Shown: positions 33,460-46,910 of the stretch, piece by piece
Position numbering within the stretch: position 1 is the stretch's first letter
How the letters are laid out: the number at the start of each line of letters is the position of its first letter
Assembly: GCF_000264905.1 (NCBI RefSeq)
Contig: NW_006763134.1
Span: 1,879,626 to 1,943,625 of the forward strand
From: Stereum hirsutum FP-91666 SS1
Lineage: Eukaryota; Basidiomycota; Agaricomycetes; Russulales; Stereaceae
DNA length: 64,000 nucleotides
Direction of reading: 5' to 3'
Translations under genes and position numbers: made by a program
Notes under the pieces: model-generated
Databases searched by the model: none
Told to the model about the DNA's origin: nothing
Seen by the model: the letters and a program-made list of their open reading frames with translations, nothing else

Positions 33460-35440
33460 TTAGTTTCGTGTTCGTCCCGTGGATACTAACGACAGTCGAT
33501 TGGGTGGTATTAGTGATCCACGCCGACGAGGCACCATCTCAATGTCGTCTTGGCTAGATTCATTACATTCCTTCGCTGTAAGATTAGCACGGTGATCGCT
33601 CGAATAACAACATATACGACGGCTTACAGTGGGTGGCGATTCAGCATCGGTGAGCCTATCTGTTGGCGTCATGGGCATCGTAGAACTACCGCGGATATCG
33701 CCCCTTTCATCATCCAGGGGGTTGTCATCCGAACTCATGTCCAGCCAGAGACTGTCCAGCGGCTCCCCTATATTCCCGAGAAACCGACTACGAGCGGGAG
33801 CGGCCTCGAAAGGACGAGTTTCGAGCGCAGAAGAGTGGGTGGATCGGTTTTGGTCGACGTTTCGTAGGTTCAGAACCAGGCGGTTGGTCAGGATGTTGGG
33901 TAGTCTGATTGCATAATGAGTCGGGAATCGAAGGACTGATTGAAGGAGAAGGCTCACACTGAAAAGAAAGGTGCCATGATTTCTGACATGACATTGAAAG
34001 CCTGCGAAGAGCCCTATGTGGAAGTTTGCGGTCAATATTATCTCTGATCTATCTTCAACGACGGACACAAACCTGCGATATAGATAACTGTGGGTGTAGT
34101 GCCAGGATCAGCCACAGAGGTCGGCTAGGCGATGCAGGGAAGAGCGACCTACCAGGTTTAAGATAGTCGCAGCCACCGCGAGGAGGACGATAGTGCTGGT
34201 ACAGAGATGCTCTGTCGATAATCTCAAACTTATCTGAGTACGGGACATGCTCACATGAAATAGAGCGTCCCTACGCAAAGTTAGTCAAGAATAATAACAA
34301 AACAACCCTGAACATCCTGAGGAAGATTGCTCACCGTCTCGAAGAACCACCTCAGCTATGCTTCGATGCCCGAATTTCCGCATCGCTATGACTTGGTGGA
34401 CAGTCTTGAAGAGCGTTACCGCAAATACGAACACGTCGAAAGCCAAGGCTAGTAAGACCGCAATGACACTGGCTAGAAGGTGTATGTGAATGTCAGCTGC
34501 TTATAGCATTTCGATCTAACGGATGGTCCGACTTACACCTGCCATAAACGAAATATGCATGAATTTTTAGTCGAAATCAAAGGGACTTTACTAATAAATG
34601 ATCCTAGTCCACTCACTGCTCGTAAACGTCACCATGTGGTGCATAGGACAGACATAATGACAGAGATTCGTATTGCGATCCTCTGGTCGAGATACCTGTC
34701 GACAAACCGGCTTGCTATACCAATCAAGTTGCAGCTCCAAGTCGTGAGTTGACATTGCCCTAAAACACGAAGAGTGAACTTACCCAGATATCCACCGCAA
34801 ATCGTGAGAAGATCAAGATGGACGCCACGCATAATATTAGTTTACTCCGTCCACAGATAGCGTAGATTCTGAGTGCGAAGAGAACTGCAGTGAGGTTATA
34901 TGGTGAGCCTCTGCTGAGATCCAATATCGATGAGAATTCAGACTCACGATTCGTGGCTAGAATCGAGGGTAAGAAAAAAACAGTGCTCATGAGGTTGAGC
35001 ACATTACAGCTAAGTGTCACATTCAGGATTTTGAAAACGATGAAATGATCTAGTAATGGGTGCTCTACCCCTTGTCGCTGCCTGACCCGGGTACATTGTA
35101 CGCCAGTTCTAATAGCCTGGCTCCTCCGAACCCATAGCGATCCACGAAGAATATTGCCGCTGTGATGGTGAGTTTCTTCGACCACATAGCCTCGATCTCC
35201 GCTGGCAAGGTCTGGAAGAAGTCATATAACCATAATACTACGGACAAACACGAAGTTTCTCTGTAAGCATGACCGCCTCGGTAAAAGGCACTCAACCTAC
35301 TTGTGGCAGAGACGATTGTATAGTTCGCGATCGTCCTGGGAGACAAAATCAGCAGTACGAAGCAATGTCGAGACATCAAGAGCTCCTCACCAGATTTGGT
35401 CTTCGAATGCAACCTCTTGGATGGCAGAAGGGTTTGTCAT
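33460..35440 (-). CDS. DUF6533-type multi-span membrane protein, paralog B (about 375-389 aa)
   Basis: Exons (minus): 35440-35391, 35335-35301, 35237-35069, 35009-34948, 34884-34784, 34682-34633, 34538-34537, 34472-34335, 34270-34255, 34195-34153, 34087-34073, 34001-33958, 33904-33460. Exon lengths match paralogs A and C at most positions. The core is LWLYDFFQTLPAEIEAMW, then LFALRIYAICGRSK, SVIAVLLALAFDVFVFAVTL, YFITIVLLAVAATILNL and LPNILTNRLVLNLR. The tail has FLGNIGEPLD and DDIEMVPRRR. Exon 6 is only 50 nt, against 104-107 in A and C, so this copy has lost about 18 residues of an extracytosolic loop. The last exon may hide a 42-nt intron before KECNESSQDD; both readings stay in frame. The remainder looks intact. 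Confidence 0.82.
34537..34538 (-). other. 2-nt exon (GT) of paralog B
   Basis: The minus strand reads TATGGCAG|GT|GTAAGT. The flanking introns are 34632-34539 and 34536-34473. The joined codons are TGG TCC, as in paralog A. Confidence 0.6.
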
Positions 35441-36933
35441 TTTATGTGAAGAGTCGAAAAGACTTGATGCTGAAAACTGCGACCAGAAACCTCACCTTGC
35501 TCTTATAGACCTGGCATCGTAGTCCCCAAGCAAAGGACTGGGACAATGACATCAGCTCGAAAGTTTTTCGACGAAGAGCAATCAGGAGCGGGATGGATGA
35601 GATCCCTCGATAGCCCCCTGTCCCTGTGAGGCTCTGTATAAGGCCCATGCTCGACGTGATACCATGCTGTGAGTAATGCACCGCAGGGACTTGAAAGGTC
35701 CTTTGGCGAGGCTGGAAGGCTGAATTCCCGCTATGCCACACGTTCAATTTGACTTCATTGATGCCACGGCCGAGTGCGAATGCGTAAATCTGCAACTTTA
35801 CAATGCATGAGACATATTTCGGACCGCGCACAGGAGTACGTTCATCAGTGGAAATAGCTTGAAAAAAAATCGAGTAGAACGCTTTTCGGAGGGCTACGCG
35901 TATTGAACGCAATTTGACTGTGAGCACAAGTGAGAAATTGAGCCGCATTGGCCTGCATACCAGTGAAAAGACTTCAAGTTTCAAGCCATCCCAGTGAATA
36001 AAGGTACCCAAGTTGTAGTAAAGAATCCGATCAGCTTCATTGAAGTTTGAACACAAGGCACATGCATCCGCATCAAATCCGAAGAATGTTGCTCGTCAGT
36101 GTCAAATCGTCTTTCCGCACAGGCCCAAAGGCAAAATTATTGCAGTGCTAGCGCTACTCGCGATCGGACCCGACCACCCTCTAAGAAAAGCCTGCAGGTT
36201 CGATATGCAAGGCCAAGAATGGAGCATCCCGAACTCGTCATCTACGGAACGCGTGATTTGAGGCATTGCAGAGTGGCCTCCTTCGGGCGACAAAGGCCAG
36301 CACAAGCACCCGCTATGCTGGTAAGCCGCGGACTTGCGGTAAACTGGACGACTGAAGTTTTCAATGTCCACCCAGCAGCTCTGCTATAATTGTCCGGGAT
36401 CCAAATGCTGAAGAAACCCCCATATACGCTTCATGGGTCATTTGATAACATCATCAGATAGGAACTACCTGTCTGAGAAGATGTATATGCTGCTCTTTGG
36501 AAGCCACGATACTGGCATGCAAATGTGTGCGCGAGAGAAAGGTTGACAATGCACGACAACGAGGCATAGTGCAAGTGATACTTTGTTCAAGGCCCAGAGA
36601 ACAGCGCCGATCGTGCGAAATACAGGAGACCCGCTGAATCATCAAGTTCACATGTATGCTCCACGCGTAGCGTTTCCACATACTGAGTGCGGGCCAGCAA
36701 GAATAGGCCGCTCCATAAGATGCTAGACGGACCTTCGGCGAAGTAGACATTGACGGCCAAAGATCGCAAAATTCAAACACCGGAGTAGCTCTGAATGTCC
36801 CGAAGCAGTGCGAAATGAGGCCTCAATGTTCAAATAGAGAATTGCTGCCGACCCACAGCGCGGAAATGATTGTCAGATCTTTGCGAAACACGAGGGATAC
36901 AACGAGGGAAAGGGGAGAAAATACACAAAACAT
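35441..36933. other. Intergenic
   Basis: Upstream of paralog B and downstream of NMD3. A 204-codon minus frame (35442-36056) overlaps the paralog B promoter and has no family match. No gene supported. Confidence 0.5.
35500..35507 (-). promoter_or_regulatory. TATA-like element of paralog B
   Basis: TATAAGAG on the minus strand, 60 nt before the ATG at 35440, at a position like that in paralogs A and C. Confidence 0.5.
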
Positions 36934-39019
36934 TTACTCCTCTTCGTGAACATCATCTCCAAGGGTCAACTCGTCGAAGTGGTCCAACAGCTCGTCCAAT
37001 TTCACCTCCGGGAAGTCAGGCTCCTCCTCCACATCATCGTCCGTCTCCTCGCCACCAGCCGCAGCCTCGACCGGTCCGCTCTCATCCTGCTCCATCCCCT
37101 CGCCCTCGCCCATCTGCGCATCCCCACCACTGTCCACCTCCATCGCGAACTGCGCCTTCTTCCTCGACTTCCCTCCAGCCAGGCCACTCCCCTCTTTGCC
37201 CGTCTTCATCGCTTGCTCCGCCTTGTACAAGTTCACCGCGCTCCTCATCTCAGGATCCTCCTCTAGGTCCCTCAAGAACAGCTCATAGTCTTGCTCGACC
37301 TTCTTCTGATCTCTCCCACCCATACGTCCGATAACACCCCTACCGCCGCCCGTCTCGCCCTCCTCTCCGGCCTCCTTCCCAATACTCCTCAATTTCCAGT
37401 TCCTCGTCTTCGTCTTCTTCCTCCTGTTCGGATACGCCTTCTTCACCAATATGATATCCGGAATGCGATCCTGCGGCAGTTTGGTGAACTCTTCGGAGTT
37501 GAAATTCGTGTGGCTGAGGAAATAACCCATGACGCTATCACCAGGTTGCAAAATCGCACCAAGATGAGTCCGAGTATGAAAGATCTGGTTCGCCGAGGCG
37601 GAAGTCTCATAGTCCATCATCCCGTCGTCCTCATAAGTCCCGGTACTCTTGAATGCCCCACTCAACGCCACCTGCGCATCCGCCAAAACCCATTTCCCCT
37701 TCACAGCTCCGGCACCATGCATCGGTTCCACATCCAGCACCGTGAACTCCTTCAGCTCACTGATGCCGGCGAGGCTGTCGAACGGTGTGCGCCAGTATAC
37801 GGGCGACGTGATTTCGGAAGATTGGAGGGTGTTAGGGTCGATGACGTGAAGGGAATTGCCCACGCGGGTGCAGATGGTGAGAGGGTTGATGTTGCCCATT
37901 TGACGGGCTTGTTTGAGAGGGATGCAGACGAGATCATCTTTGCAGATGGGGACAATTTCGACGGAGTAGGTGAATTTGTAGTTGGCGGTGCTGGTGTGCG
38001 TGTCTGTGGAGAGGAGGCGTTCGGACGACTTAGTTCTAATAGAGAGAGAAAATATGTGTTAGATGTGTAAGTCTATGAGGAGGGATTGAGGAGATGAATC
38101 AGAGACGAACCGGATGGGAACAACGCTACCCAGGAACTCGACCATCTTCAACGCATGACTCCGCTGACTATAGTAGAAATCCAGCCCATCCTTCACCTCC
38201 TTCACCGAAATCGTATCCTTTTGTGCTCCGTGCTTCAGGATGAGCTGTTCGAGGTACAAGAACGTCCGTTTGTGAGGGACTTTCTGTCGGACCTGAACGA
38301 GCGCCTTCCAGGTGTTCTTCGCTGCGAGCTTCGTGCAGTCGGGACATTGGCCGTACTGGACGAGGTACTCGATTTCGAAGATTTGTTCGAGGATCGTGTT
38401 TGTCAGGACCTATTTTAACCGGTCAGTAATCTGATTTGTAATATGGGTAGGACATGGTGAAGTTGAAGGCGGCACGATGGAGGAAGCGCGCACCTCTTTT
38501 TGGATAGTTAATGATACACGTAGTCGTTTCGAGTGAGGCTCTGTCCAGATGAAGTGTGCTTCGGTTAATCGGACCTTGCTAAGACCCTTGAGCTTTTTGA
38601 GACAAATAGCAAGGAGTTCTTGCGATTCAGGCCGTGCGATAACCCATTGGGCTGGAGGTGCGAGATGGCGTTCACAATTTCGGCAGTACGAGATAGAGGC
38701 TGATAGCGAGATATGAAAAAGTGAGATGTTTCCTTCAGAAATTGAGCAAGCAAAGCACACCTTGTTTTGGGATGCCTTCAGTAATATCGACGCTACGGCA
38801 TGCAGAAATCAGCTGAAAATTCCGATTGAGATCGGAGCATCGGAACGTACGTATTTCGCAGGCATGCAACACAAAGATTGGCCGAATTTGGTACGATGGG
38901 AGTACCTATCCCCCCAAAAAAATATCAGTACTTCACTCGACCTTGCAAACTCATGCGATCTGCGTACCGCAATCAGCGCACAATACACGGTGGACCGCGG
39001 GTCCTGGTACAAACTCCAT
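36934..39019 (-). CDS. NMD3: 60S ribosomal subunit nuclear export adaptor NMD3 (581 aa, six exons)
   Basis: Exons (minus): 39019-38968, 38905-38851, 38792-38761, 38699-38494, 38409-38111, 38035-36934, with phase kept. Four CxxC pairs form the N-terminal zinc-binding part: VLCADCG, NLCVACLRN, SYCRNCERHL and GQCPDC. The next blocks are diagnostic: VDITEGIPKQ, FIWTEPHSKRLRVSLTIQKE, LYLEQLILKHGAQKDTIS, DFYYSQRSHALKMVEFLGSV and LGAILQPGDSVMGYFLSHTN. The C-terminus is long, acidic and disordered (DDDVEEEPDFPEVKLDELLD), where the Crm1 export signal of NMD3 proteins lies. It is longer than yeast NMD3 (518), mainly through this tail. NMD3 shuttles between nucleus and cytosol and binds the 60S joining face. 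The start is chosen at MEFVPGPAVH because the first CxxC follows directly. Confidence 0.96.
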
Positions 39020-41675
39020 AACCGACGCCCTTTTTATATTTTCGTCCTGGATAGTTTGGTAGTACAAGCAGCTAATCGATACAGCACCAGAGAACGAGAG
39101 AGAGAGCAGTTATGGACGTCAAGAGCAAGTGTAAGCAAGGAAAAGTTTAGAATTTGAAGTCGGCGGTAAGCAAGATCTTAGTCACCACGGAGCCGCACGC
39201 ACGCGAATGCCACGCGATCCGATGGCGTGGGCGCTTGTTTCTCGTCCACGGTCTGAATCAACAGCTTGAAGGTCCAACACCCCTTGGCAGCACCCTCTGC
39301 AATCGCATTTCCTGCTCTTCCTCTGCGTTTGCCCAGGATACTTCCATGTCGGTTCAACGAAAAATTGAACCTGCTCTGTGTGTCTTCGGCTCTGAACGGC
39401 CGTCGAAAACAATTGCTGGGCATTCATCACACTCTTGCAGGCCACTGGCAACCAAGCCGTCTGGGCGTCCTGTTAGTCGAACAGTCGGACAAGGGATATC
39501 TTCCGAAGAACCTGTGGGAGCTTGGGAATCATTGGTTCCCTCGAACCTCGTTCCGCGGCAATATAGCGCGGAAAATGCTGATCTAGTTGTCAGACAGCGT
39601 TACACTTGACCTGAATATCTGCGAGATTTCAGGATACATCTGTGCCCGTCGTTCTGCTGGAAAGACATTTTATGTTAGGGTGAGCCTCGCTTCTATGGTC
39701 GGGAGCAGCTCTTCTGAAATGCTACCCTCGAGAGTGGACGACCGGAAGTCCCGCATTTTGTCGTCGGATGCCTCTATGGGCGTTATACCTGGGACGTTCA
39801 TCAGCCCCATGGTTTGAAGCACTGTCAGAACCTCTACGAGTCCAATCGGTGCACAAGGCGCATCTCGAGATGATACGCAGCATCACAGCTCACGAACATC
39901 ATATGCTCTTCCTTCTTGACCGTACTCATATCGGTCTGCGATTCGGGTGCGCTTTAACCCATTTTATACCCTCCCTATTCCACATGCAACCGCCGAGACT
40001 GAACGGTCCGTGTTCCAAACAGCGTCCTCGAGATGCAAAACTCTCCTCTATACACTCATCAAAAGCTTCCAGTCCACCCACCCTAACCAGAACATGAGGA
40101 TCTTGAGGAAGCCGGCGGTCATTATTATATGGCACCTATCGCCCAAGAACGCCCGGCGCGTGGAACATGGATGTCAGGGTTGAAGATGTCCTTCGTGCGG
40201 TGAAAATACAGTTTGAAGGAATGATTAATGATCAGTGTAATCGATCGGGAGGAGTAAATCTTTTTGCTCGGATCGAATCGGTTTCTTTCGCTAGACCAAG
40301 AGACGGCTCGAATCTGCCTTCAGCGTTCGGCCTCGTCTTGTATGCAGGGAATGTAGAGAGAGACTGCGAACCTCTGGTTGTACGCCCTCTATGCATCGGT
40401 ATCTTTATGACTTCTAGCTCCGAAACTGGCCGCTGCTTGGTCCTTAATTTCGAAGTTCGAACCGTCCCAGTCAAGCTCGAGTCAAAGCTTCCGTTCGCGC
40501 CACAAAGCAACCTTAACGCCACAACGTGCGCCACACGACCTGAGCTTCCCCAAATCGGAAAGGGCGCTTGTTCCCTAAAGCGTCCGAGTCGACGCGTCCG
40601 ACACACGATCTCAAGCTCGTTTTCCCACACTTTCAGGCCTGAGCAACTTGCAGACACGAGTCGTGTTGGAATGGGTGCGCCTTGACGGCAAAGAAAGGAC
40701 CTGCATATTGATGTGATCTGTGCATACAGAGCGTAGGACGGGATGGAAGGTGGAAAGGTAGGTAGGGCGTAGGTAGAAGGAAGATGATGGGGGTCGGAGG
40801 CGTAGTCGAGAGAATGATGGGGGATGAGGGAAGCGGGAAGGGAGGAAGGGAGCACAAGTTTCCATAATGGCAGTCGTAAATCATCGTATCGTACCATATA
40901 AGGTGTAGGAGCACAAACCAAAACAGTGACGATACGACATAGAGATAGCAGTAGTAGATATATACGTTTATTCGCAAAACACACCAGTGCGCCGCCCTAA
41001 ACCGCTACACCCGACTTCCTCGAGAGGAATGGGGAGCATAGGATAGAGAGCGCTGCGCCGTGAATGCGAATGCTGTTGGGGGCCTGGCCGAACCAACTTG
41101 GAGAGCAGAAGAGGAAGGGGGAGGCAGTTAACTTATACAACTACAACTGTCAAGGAAGAGAGAACTGGGGTTTAGGAATCATGGGAATGGAAGGCCTAAG
41201 GGGTTGAGGACGGGCAGTAAAGTATGGGAGGGTGGAAGGGAAGTAATACAGTTATGGCCCAGGGTTGATCGGCGCAAAAATGGAAAACTGGGTTTAGTGG
41301 GTGTAGAGCAGTAAGACGGTGGAAGAGAGTTAGTTGGAAACGGAGTCCACGGGCTCAGTTGATGGCGTAGGTTTGCATGAGGTTGGGTGGTGGTACAAGT
41401 CAGGATGGGGTTTGCATAGATCCGGATCCAAGATCGCAAGAAAATCTCGTCCGCTGTAGTGTGCTCTAGGCGCACTCGAACTCTCGGCCCTCGGCCTCCA
41501 CTGTCATATCGTGTCTGCAAGGAAGAAGAGGAACAACAGGCAACGTGAGTGCAACTGAGACGGAGTGAAAGATGCGATGGGGCGCACCTGGTAATGATGA
41601 TCCTTAGACTCATCGGTTGTGAGCTATCTTGTAGCGGCTCTGTATTGGTGCATGACGCAATGGGGCTTGTCTCAT
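39020..41675. other. Gene-poor 2.7 kb
   Basis: Overlapping frames of 130-250 codons occur on both strands (largest 40232-40984 minus). None shows a domain, conserved splice pattern or sensible composition. A purine-rich run at about 40735-40860 accounts for long frames on the opposite strand. Confidence 0.5.
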
Positions 41676-42703
41676 TCAGAGGGAAGGAGGAGCGGACCAT
41701 GGTCTGGGTATGTCAACGACATCCGTAACCCGACCGGTAGAAAAGCTCGGTACCGAGCGTGTGTTCCATGGATGGAAGTGATGGTGGGATTGAGACACCG
41801 AGGAGCCAGCCGTGCTAGGCTGGGCAGAGGCGGACGGGAGCGCGATGAAGCGCTCACGCGGTGGGGCCGTACGCAGCGGTGCTATGTCCAAGTAAGAGTC
41901 TTTGGACAAGCGCCGGCGCTTGGTTGCCGGCTCCTACGAGCAATAACAGTACATTTGGAAAACGTTGACTTAGTATGCTGCAGGCAATCCGAGATATGAT
42001 ACGGACCTCGGGATACTCTTCGGGAAACCCTTCTCTCTCTAACTCAGCAGCTGTGTCTGTGACAGTGCAGCGATGCACATCGTTACGCCACAAGACAACG
42101 GACTCTTCAGGATGAGCGGGCGAAAAGGCGAGGGAGGTCGGACGACGATCAGCGATTCCATGATCGGAAGTCAAGCTGTAGTCGAAGCTGCCGAGGCCAG
42201 TTCCATCAGAAAAGGAGTCGAGGTCCTTAGGAGCGGGTGCTGGCGGCAGCGGAGGCTCCCCTGCGGGGTCTTCCGGAATGACGGGATCGTCGAACAGACC
42301 TGATCCCTCGAGAAACACATCGAAGTCGCTGTAATGATGATGGAAGTAACGAGAGGTCAGCAATGACCGAAGCAATCACGATGAACAAGAAACCAGTAGG
42401 ATAGCGCACTTTCGTCGGACGTCAGCCCCCACATCCGGATCAGGCGTGGGAAGCTGAAAGTCTACGCTCGTGGGGGTTTCTTCGTAGAGCCCAAGGGAAG
42501 ATGCCGGCGGTACCGCGCCCGGTGCACTAACAACGAATAGCAATGGTATAAGCAAGCAACAAGCACTCCTACATGAGCACGTACAAGTTAGAGTATACAA
42601 CGCCGGCATCAAAGGGAGGGTCCATGGGAATGTTAAGAGCTTCGAGGTATGTGGCGAAGTAGTAAGACGCCTGCTCATCGTTCCCGAAAGATGAGTGCTG
42701 CAT
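41676..42703 (-). CDS. Unknown acidic/Pro-rich protein (266 aa, four exons)
   Basis: Exons (minus): 42703-42585, 42526-42410, 42328-42007, 41918-41676, with GT-AG introns and phase kept at all joints. The product starts MQHSSFGNDEQASYYFATYL, then EALNIPMDPPFDAGVVYSN. The middle is acidic and Pro-rich (FLEGSGLFDDPVIPEDPAG). A conserved-looking block is VVLWRNDVHRCTVTDTAAEL. The C-terminal exon has RRRLSKDSYLDIAPL (a possible basophilic kinase site) and a His-rich patch, ending PRPWSAPPSL. No signal peptide or membrane span is seen. I do not recognise the family. The last joint (acceptor ending at 41919) is the least certain. Confidence 0.55.
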
Positions 42704-44632
42704 CGTTATATTGGTCCGTCGTGGTTGCACGGAGTAGCAATCTATCGAACACGATGCGCTGCCCAATGAAATTCCAAAGAATATCCGTAATGGCCGTGGT
42801 TAGAGAGAGGGGGGAGGAATCGAAACGGGTAGAACAAGTGTTCGAACGCGACAAGCAATTGGAGGAGGTAAGGCTCCAGTAAGAAAGCGAAGAAAGAAGA
42901 AGGAAAGGGGGAGGAGAGGGAGGGGGTGGGCTTTCGCCCAAGAACAGAGCTGGACACTAGAGTTGAAAGCGAGCAGTGGTGGGGGGAAGGAAAAGGGCGT
43001 GAGTAGCCGATGGGTGAAGCGCCGTGTACTTATACCCCCGATGTTGGGCGCTTAAGGCCCCGGAAGGTATCGCTGACTCTGCCCCCGGGGCCGGCTTTGG
43101 CAGACACCCACAAACATACACAGTTAGAATATATCCCGACGCATGCTTTGTTTATGTCGATATCGCCTTTCTTGCCCAGGAACTACGACTTCTCCTCCTG
43201 CTCTAAAGCAGCTCTAAAGTGGGCTACAAGACGCATTCTTCAAAGCGACACGCATTTCCCGTCGGCATCTAAGTTTAGAATCGGCGAAGAGCCGCATTGA
43301 TGGTAGTTTTGGGCGAAAGATGACGGTTGGAAAACAAAATCGCGTGCATATTCCCCTGTTGAAGAGGCAGTGATCGAGATTTAGCACGGATCTGCACACA
43401 ACCCAACAAAACGGCGCGCATTCGCAGCTCGGCGAGTCACACCCGCGCAGCCCATGATCTGTTCTTGTCCGAGTTGTTCATCTTGGTTCCATTCTGACTC
43501 CGGGCTCGCCAAGTTCGACACTCATATCCATAGATCGCAGCGTCGTTGTTCGCGAATGTGGAATGATCTTGGGTACTGCTTTAAACAGGGCGCGACTTCG
43601 AAAACTCTCTTTAGCGATAAACTTCCACGTACGCATATTTTATATCCAAGTTTCTCCCCCAAACTGGACACAACAGTGATCAATATACGTGTCTTCTGCG
43701 GCCAAATATGATCTCTTACAAAGTAGACTGGGGTTGGAAGGTCCCTGAGATAGCGCATACGTCGTTCCAAATAGAATGGCCACAAAATGAGGCTGTTCTG
43801 GCCGGCGCCTACCGTCATCGAGACGTCCACCATACCCAGTATTCGACCATCCTCAGATGTAACAAAGGAACTGACATACAACCCGGGTGTCTAACGAGTC
43901 TTAGCGGACAGCGGGCGCAGTGTGTCCAGTATACTGAGACCAACTGCGCTACACGCAGCACAGTTTCGGCTCAGTTCACCTAACGGCGACTGGTAAAAAG
44001 CACAAATGTCAGTACTTGAAACATCCAAGCACGACCGCGGAAAAGGGAATTGCATGTTCACAAGAATACGATCGGATGGGTGGTACATACAGGCACAAAC
44101 GTTTCATCTTGTCGGGCAAGGTGACGGATCAGAGACTTTGTGGGGCTCCACACATGTGTGTTTGCCGGAGGTGGAGTCAGTTCGCTCCGATGTTCTCCGT
44201 GCTCTGAGCAAAAGACTACGCCGTGGATACTCGGAGGGTGGAGTGAGCACGATATACGTGCCCAAAGATGTTATCGGAAGATTAGGAAAGATTTCACGCG
44301 AACGACGGGTGCACCTCTCCTCAATGGAGAGAGAGATGCATTCGTTCCGTAAGAGTCCTTCAACCTGCTGTACTCGTACTTTCCAAGTCACAACAAAGAA
44401 TTGGGAACGAGATTGGAACGAGACGGCGGTTCTGACATACTTAATGAGGACAAATCTCTTCCAAACAAGGGCGAATGACACCCACAAACGACGCGACGCA
44501 TGACCCAAAGTGCGACCACACAAAGGAGAGCGAAAGAGGTATTTGAGCGCTGACGCCTTGCTCGTATTCAACATACCGTACTCGTCTTCGGCCAGGTACC
44601 ATACGTAAAGACAACTCCCTCAACATACCAAA

Positions 44633-46910
44633 TCACACCAAGCAATTGTGATTATTTTGAACAAGCAAGGAGAACGGCCTGAGGATTCCCAATACGTACC
44701 ACGGAGGGAAGAGACCGATCATTCGCAGAATTCGCGCGTCCAAATTTAGATGGAAAACCCAATGATCCTGATACGGACAGGCATCGAACGATGGCGAACA
44801 TCGTCGAAGGGTCAGGAAACGATGTAAAACCGTGGCATCGTTCGATGAGATCATGCGGTGAAGGTTGAGTGGGAGCGCTAAAAAGCTTCGGACCATACGA
44901 GGACATGATAAGAGTATTGACATGTACGGCAGCAATCTAAATTGTTAGACATCGTACGGTTCTTGAGTACTGTAGTAGCGTTCGACGATACAAGCATGTT
45001 GTGACGCCGGATGAACAATGACACAGCGTATGTGTGCTATGACCATTTGGAGAAGTTGAGCATTTGTAAAATCGATCCTAGGATTCTGGTGTTTCAAATT
45101 TATCTCAGATATTGAACAGCATGAGGTGACGGGATGGTAATGGCACTGACTTACACGGACATGTCTTTCGGGTTTCATGGTCGTAATCCTAGGACAATAT
45201 GGCTCAGCAGTTCGTTCTATGTAGCGTATTCGATGAATATCGAACTGTGTATGGCATGAAACACAAGATGGTCTCGTGTTTTACTCCTATTCCACACAGA
45301 GTGTAGAATTGGAGTACCATATTTCCATGCTCACCACCTCAGCACATATGCACCTTGTGTCGGTTCCTGAACATGTCGTCTTTTCTGCTCAAAACTGCAT
45401 GGCCGGATATGAGCATGGGCGGGAAGGTCGGAGACGTACACAAGTGGTATGTACTGGGTCATACATACCAAGTGCAGCTTCAACAAGCTATAGCAGTGGT
45501 ACGAGTAACCGAAGGGGATGTGTTCGTCCTAAGGGCTCATGTTTCGCGAGGTACCCGCTCCTACCTCGAGGCGAGTGTCACTGCTCCACAAACCGTGGCA
45601 TATACACGAGCCTACCTAAACGGAAGGTGGGCGTAGAGGTCCGCAAAAAGAATCAATGTTATCCGACGGAGTGGAGGAAACCTTGAGGGAGAGCTTGGCG
45701 GATGACAGGGACGGCAGGGGATGCATCCGTCCTTGTCTTCCGTTCCGCGTCATCGTGGTAGTGTCGCTTCCGAGACGAGCGCTCCGGACTAAACAGAACC
45801 TCGGAGAAACGGAAGAGTTGTAGGAATCGGAGAAGAGCGCGGGGAGAGAACACATGCACGAGATGAGCTCGGACGTCAGCCAGATGAGCATTAGTGAGCA
45901 TTGCAGGTATGAAGCTGAGAGTCATGGCTAACGGATCAGATAATTGACGATCTTTGTCAAGGGTGAGCCGGAGGTATGGTCATATCGCTCCACATCACCA
46001 ACGTTAACCTACGGAGCGATCAGGAGGACGGGGCAGTCAGCACGAGGATGCCTGAGTATATTGTGTATGCTTACCTCCGAGGTCCCATTCAGATGTCCTG
46101 CTCCGACGGCAGATAAGAATACACTTGTTATTAGACGTTGCATCTTGACATACGAAGAGACAAATTGATCTTTAGGGCTTTTCAGTGAGAATAACGAATA
46201 AACGAAGATGATGTCTTTGAAAGACACATCGAATATGCGTTTCCGTTCAATGCAAAACAAGAAATGGAGTGAAATTGCGCTGCTCTCATTTCTCGAAACT
46301 CGAACCATGAAATATGAGGCGCGTCTTCCTTCCCTTGAGTCAATGACGTGGATAAAGTAAGGCACTTCGGTGCGGAACGGGAGGAGGATCGTGGCATTGA
46401 AGTGTAGGTGCGAAGGCGTACTCGTGTCTTCCCACTCGAAACGCTCGTGTTTCAATACCATCTTGATAAAAGAAGACAAGAATCGGAAGATTTACGATGC
46501 AATGAGGGTGTCAGACAGGTGAAGTCAGATAGGATAATTCGGAGGTAGAGCCATGAGCATGAGAGCCGCAATCAACGGATCAACATACTCGGCACTATGG
46601 ACAAATCTACCTGACTTCGCTCCACAATCGATGCTGTATCACTTGATCACAGTGAGTTCGCATACCTTATGGTAGAAGAGATAGACATAGGGCCGCATGT
46701 AGATTCAGGCTTGCCGGGTTGAACTGACACTACAGTGTAATCCGCGGACTTAGACGATCGAGTCACGTAGGATTGTTCTCTATAAAACGCTATGGCAGAA
46801 GATCTGTGAAAATTTGGTTGGGAAGCTAGAGCACACATAGACAGATTCAGACGGCGGTGAGGTGAGCGCTGTATGGTGCCGATTGAGCGGATACGACTGG
46901 AAACATACAA
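44633..46910 (-). pseudogene. Gene-like fragments, possibly duplicated relics
   Basis: Several protein-like minus-strand segments are seen: 44633-44935 (includes YQDHWVFHLNLDARILRM), 45659-45925 (LADVRAHLVHVFSPRALL), 46300-46480 (LPFRTEVPYFIHVIDSREG) and 46910-46666 joined by a 71-nt intron to 46594-46525 (YVDPLIAALMLMALPPNYPI, then stop). I could not join them into one frame. The pieces around 46.57 and 45.93 kb begin alike (GATCCGTT then a hydrophobic stretch), hinting at an internal duplication. Function is unknown. They could also be exons of a real gene that I failed to assemble. Confidence 0.3.

Noticed and set aside
35442..36056. 204-codon minus-strand frame upstream of paralog B
   Set aside because: It overlaps the likely promoter and TATA element of paralog B and has no recognisable motif.
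40232..40984. 250-codon minus-strand frame
   Set aside because: The opposite strand is purine-rich, which removes stops. The peptide shows no motif, and an overlapping plus frame is equally long.
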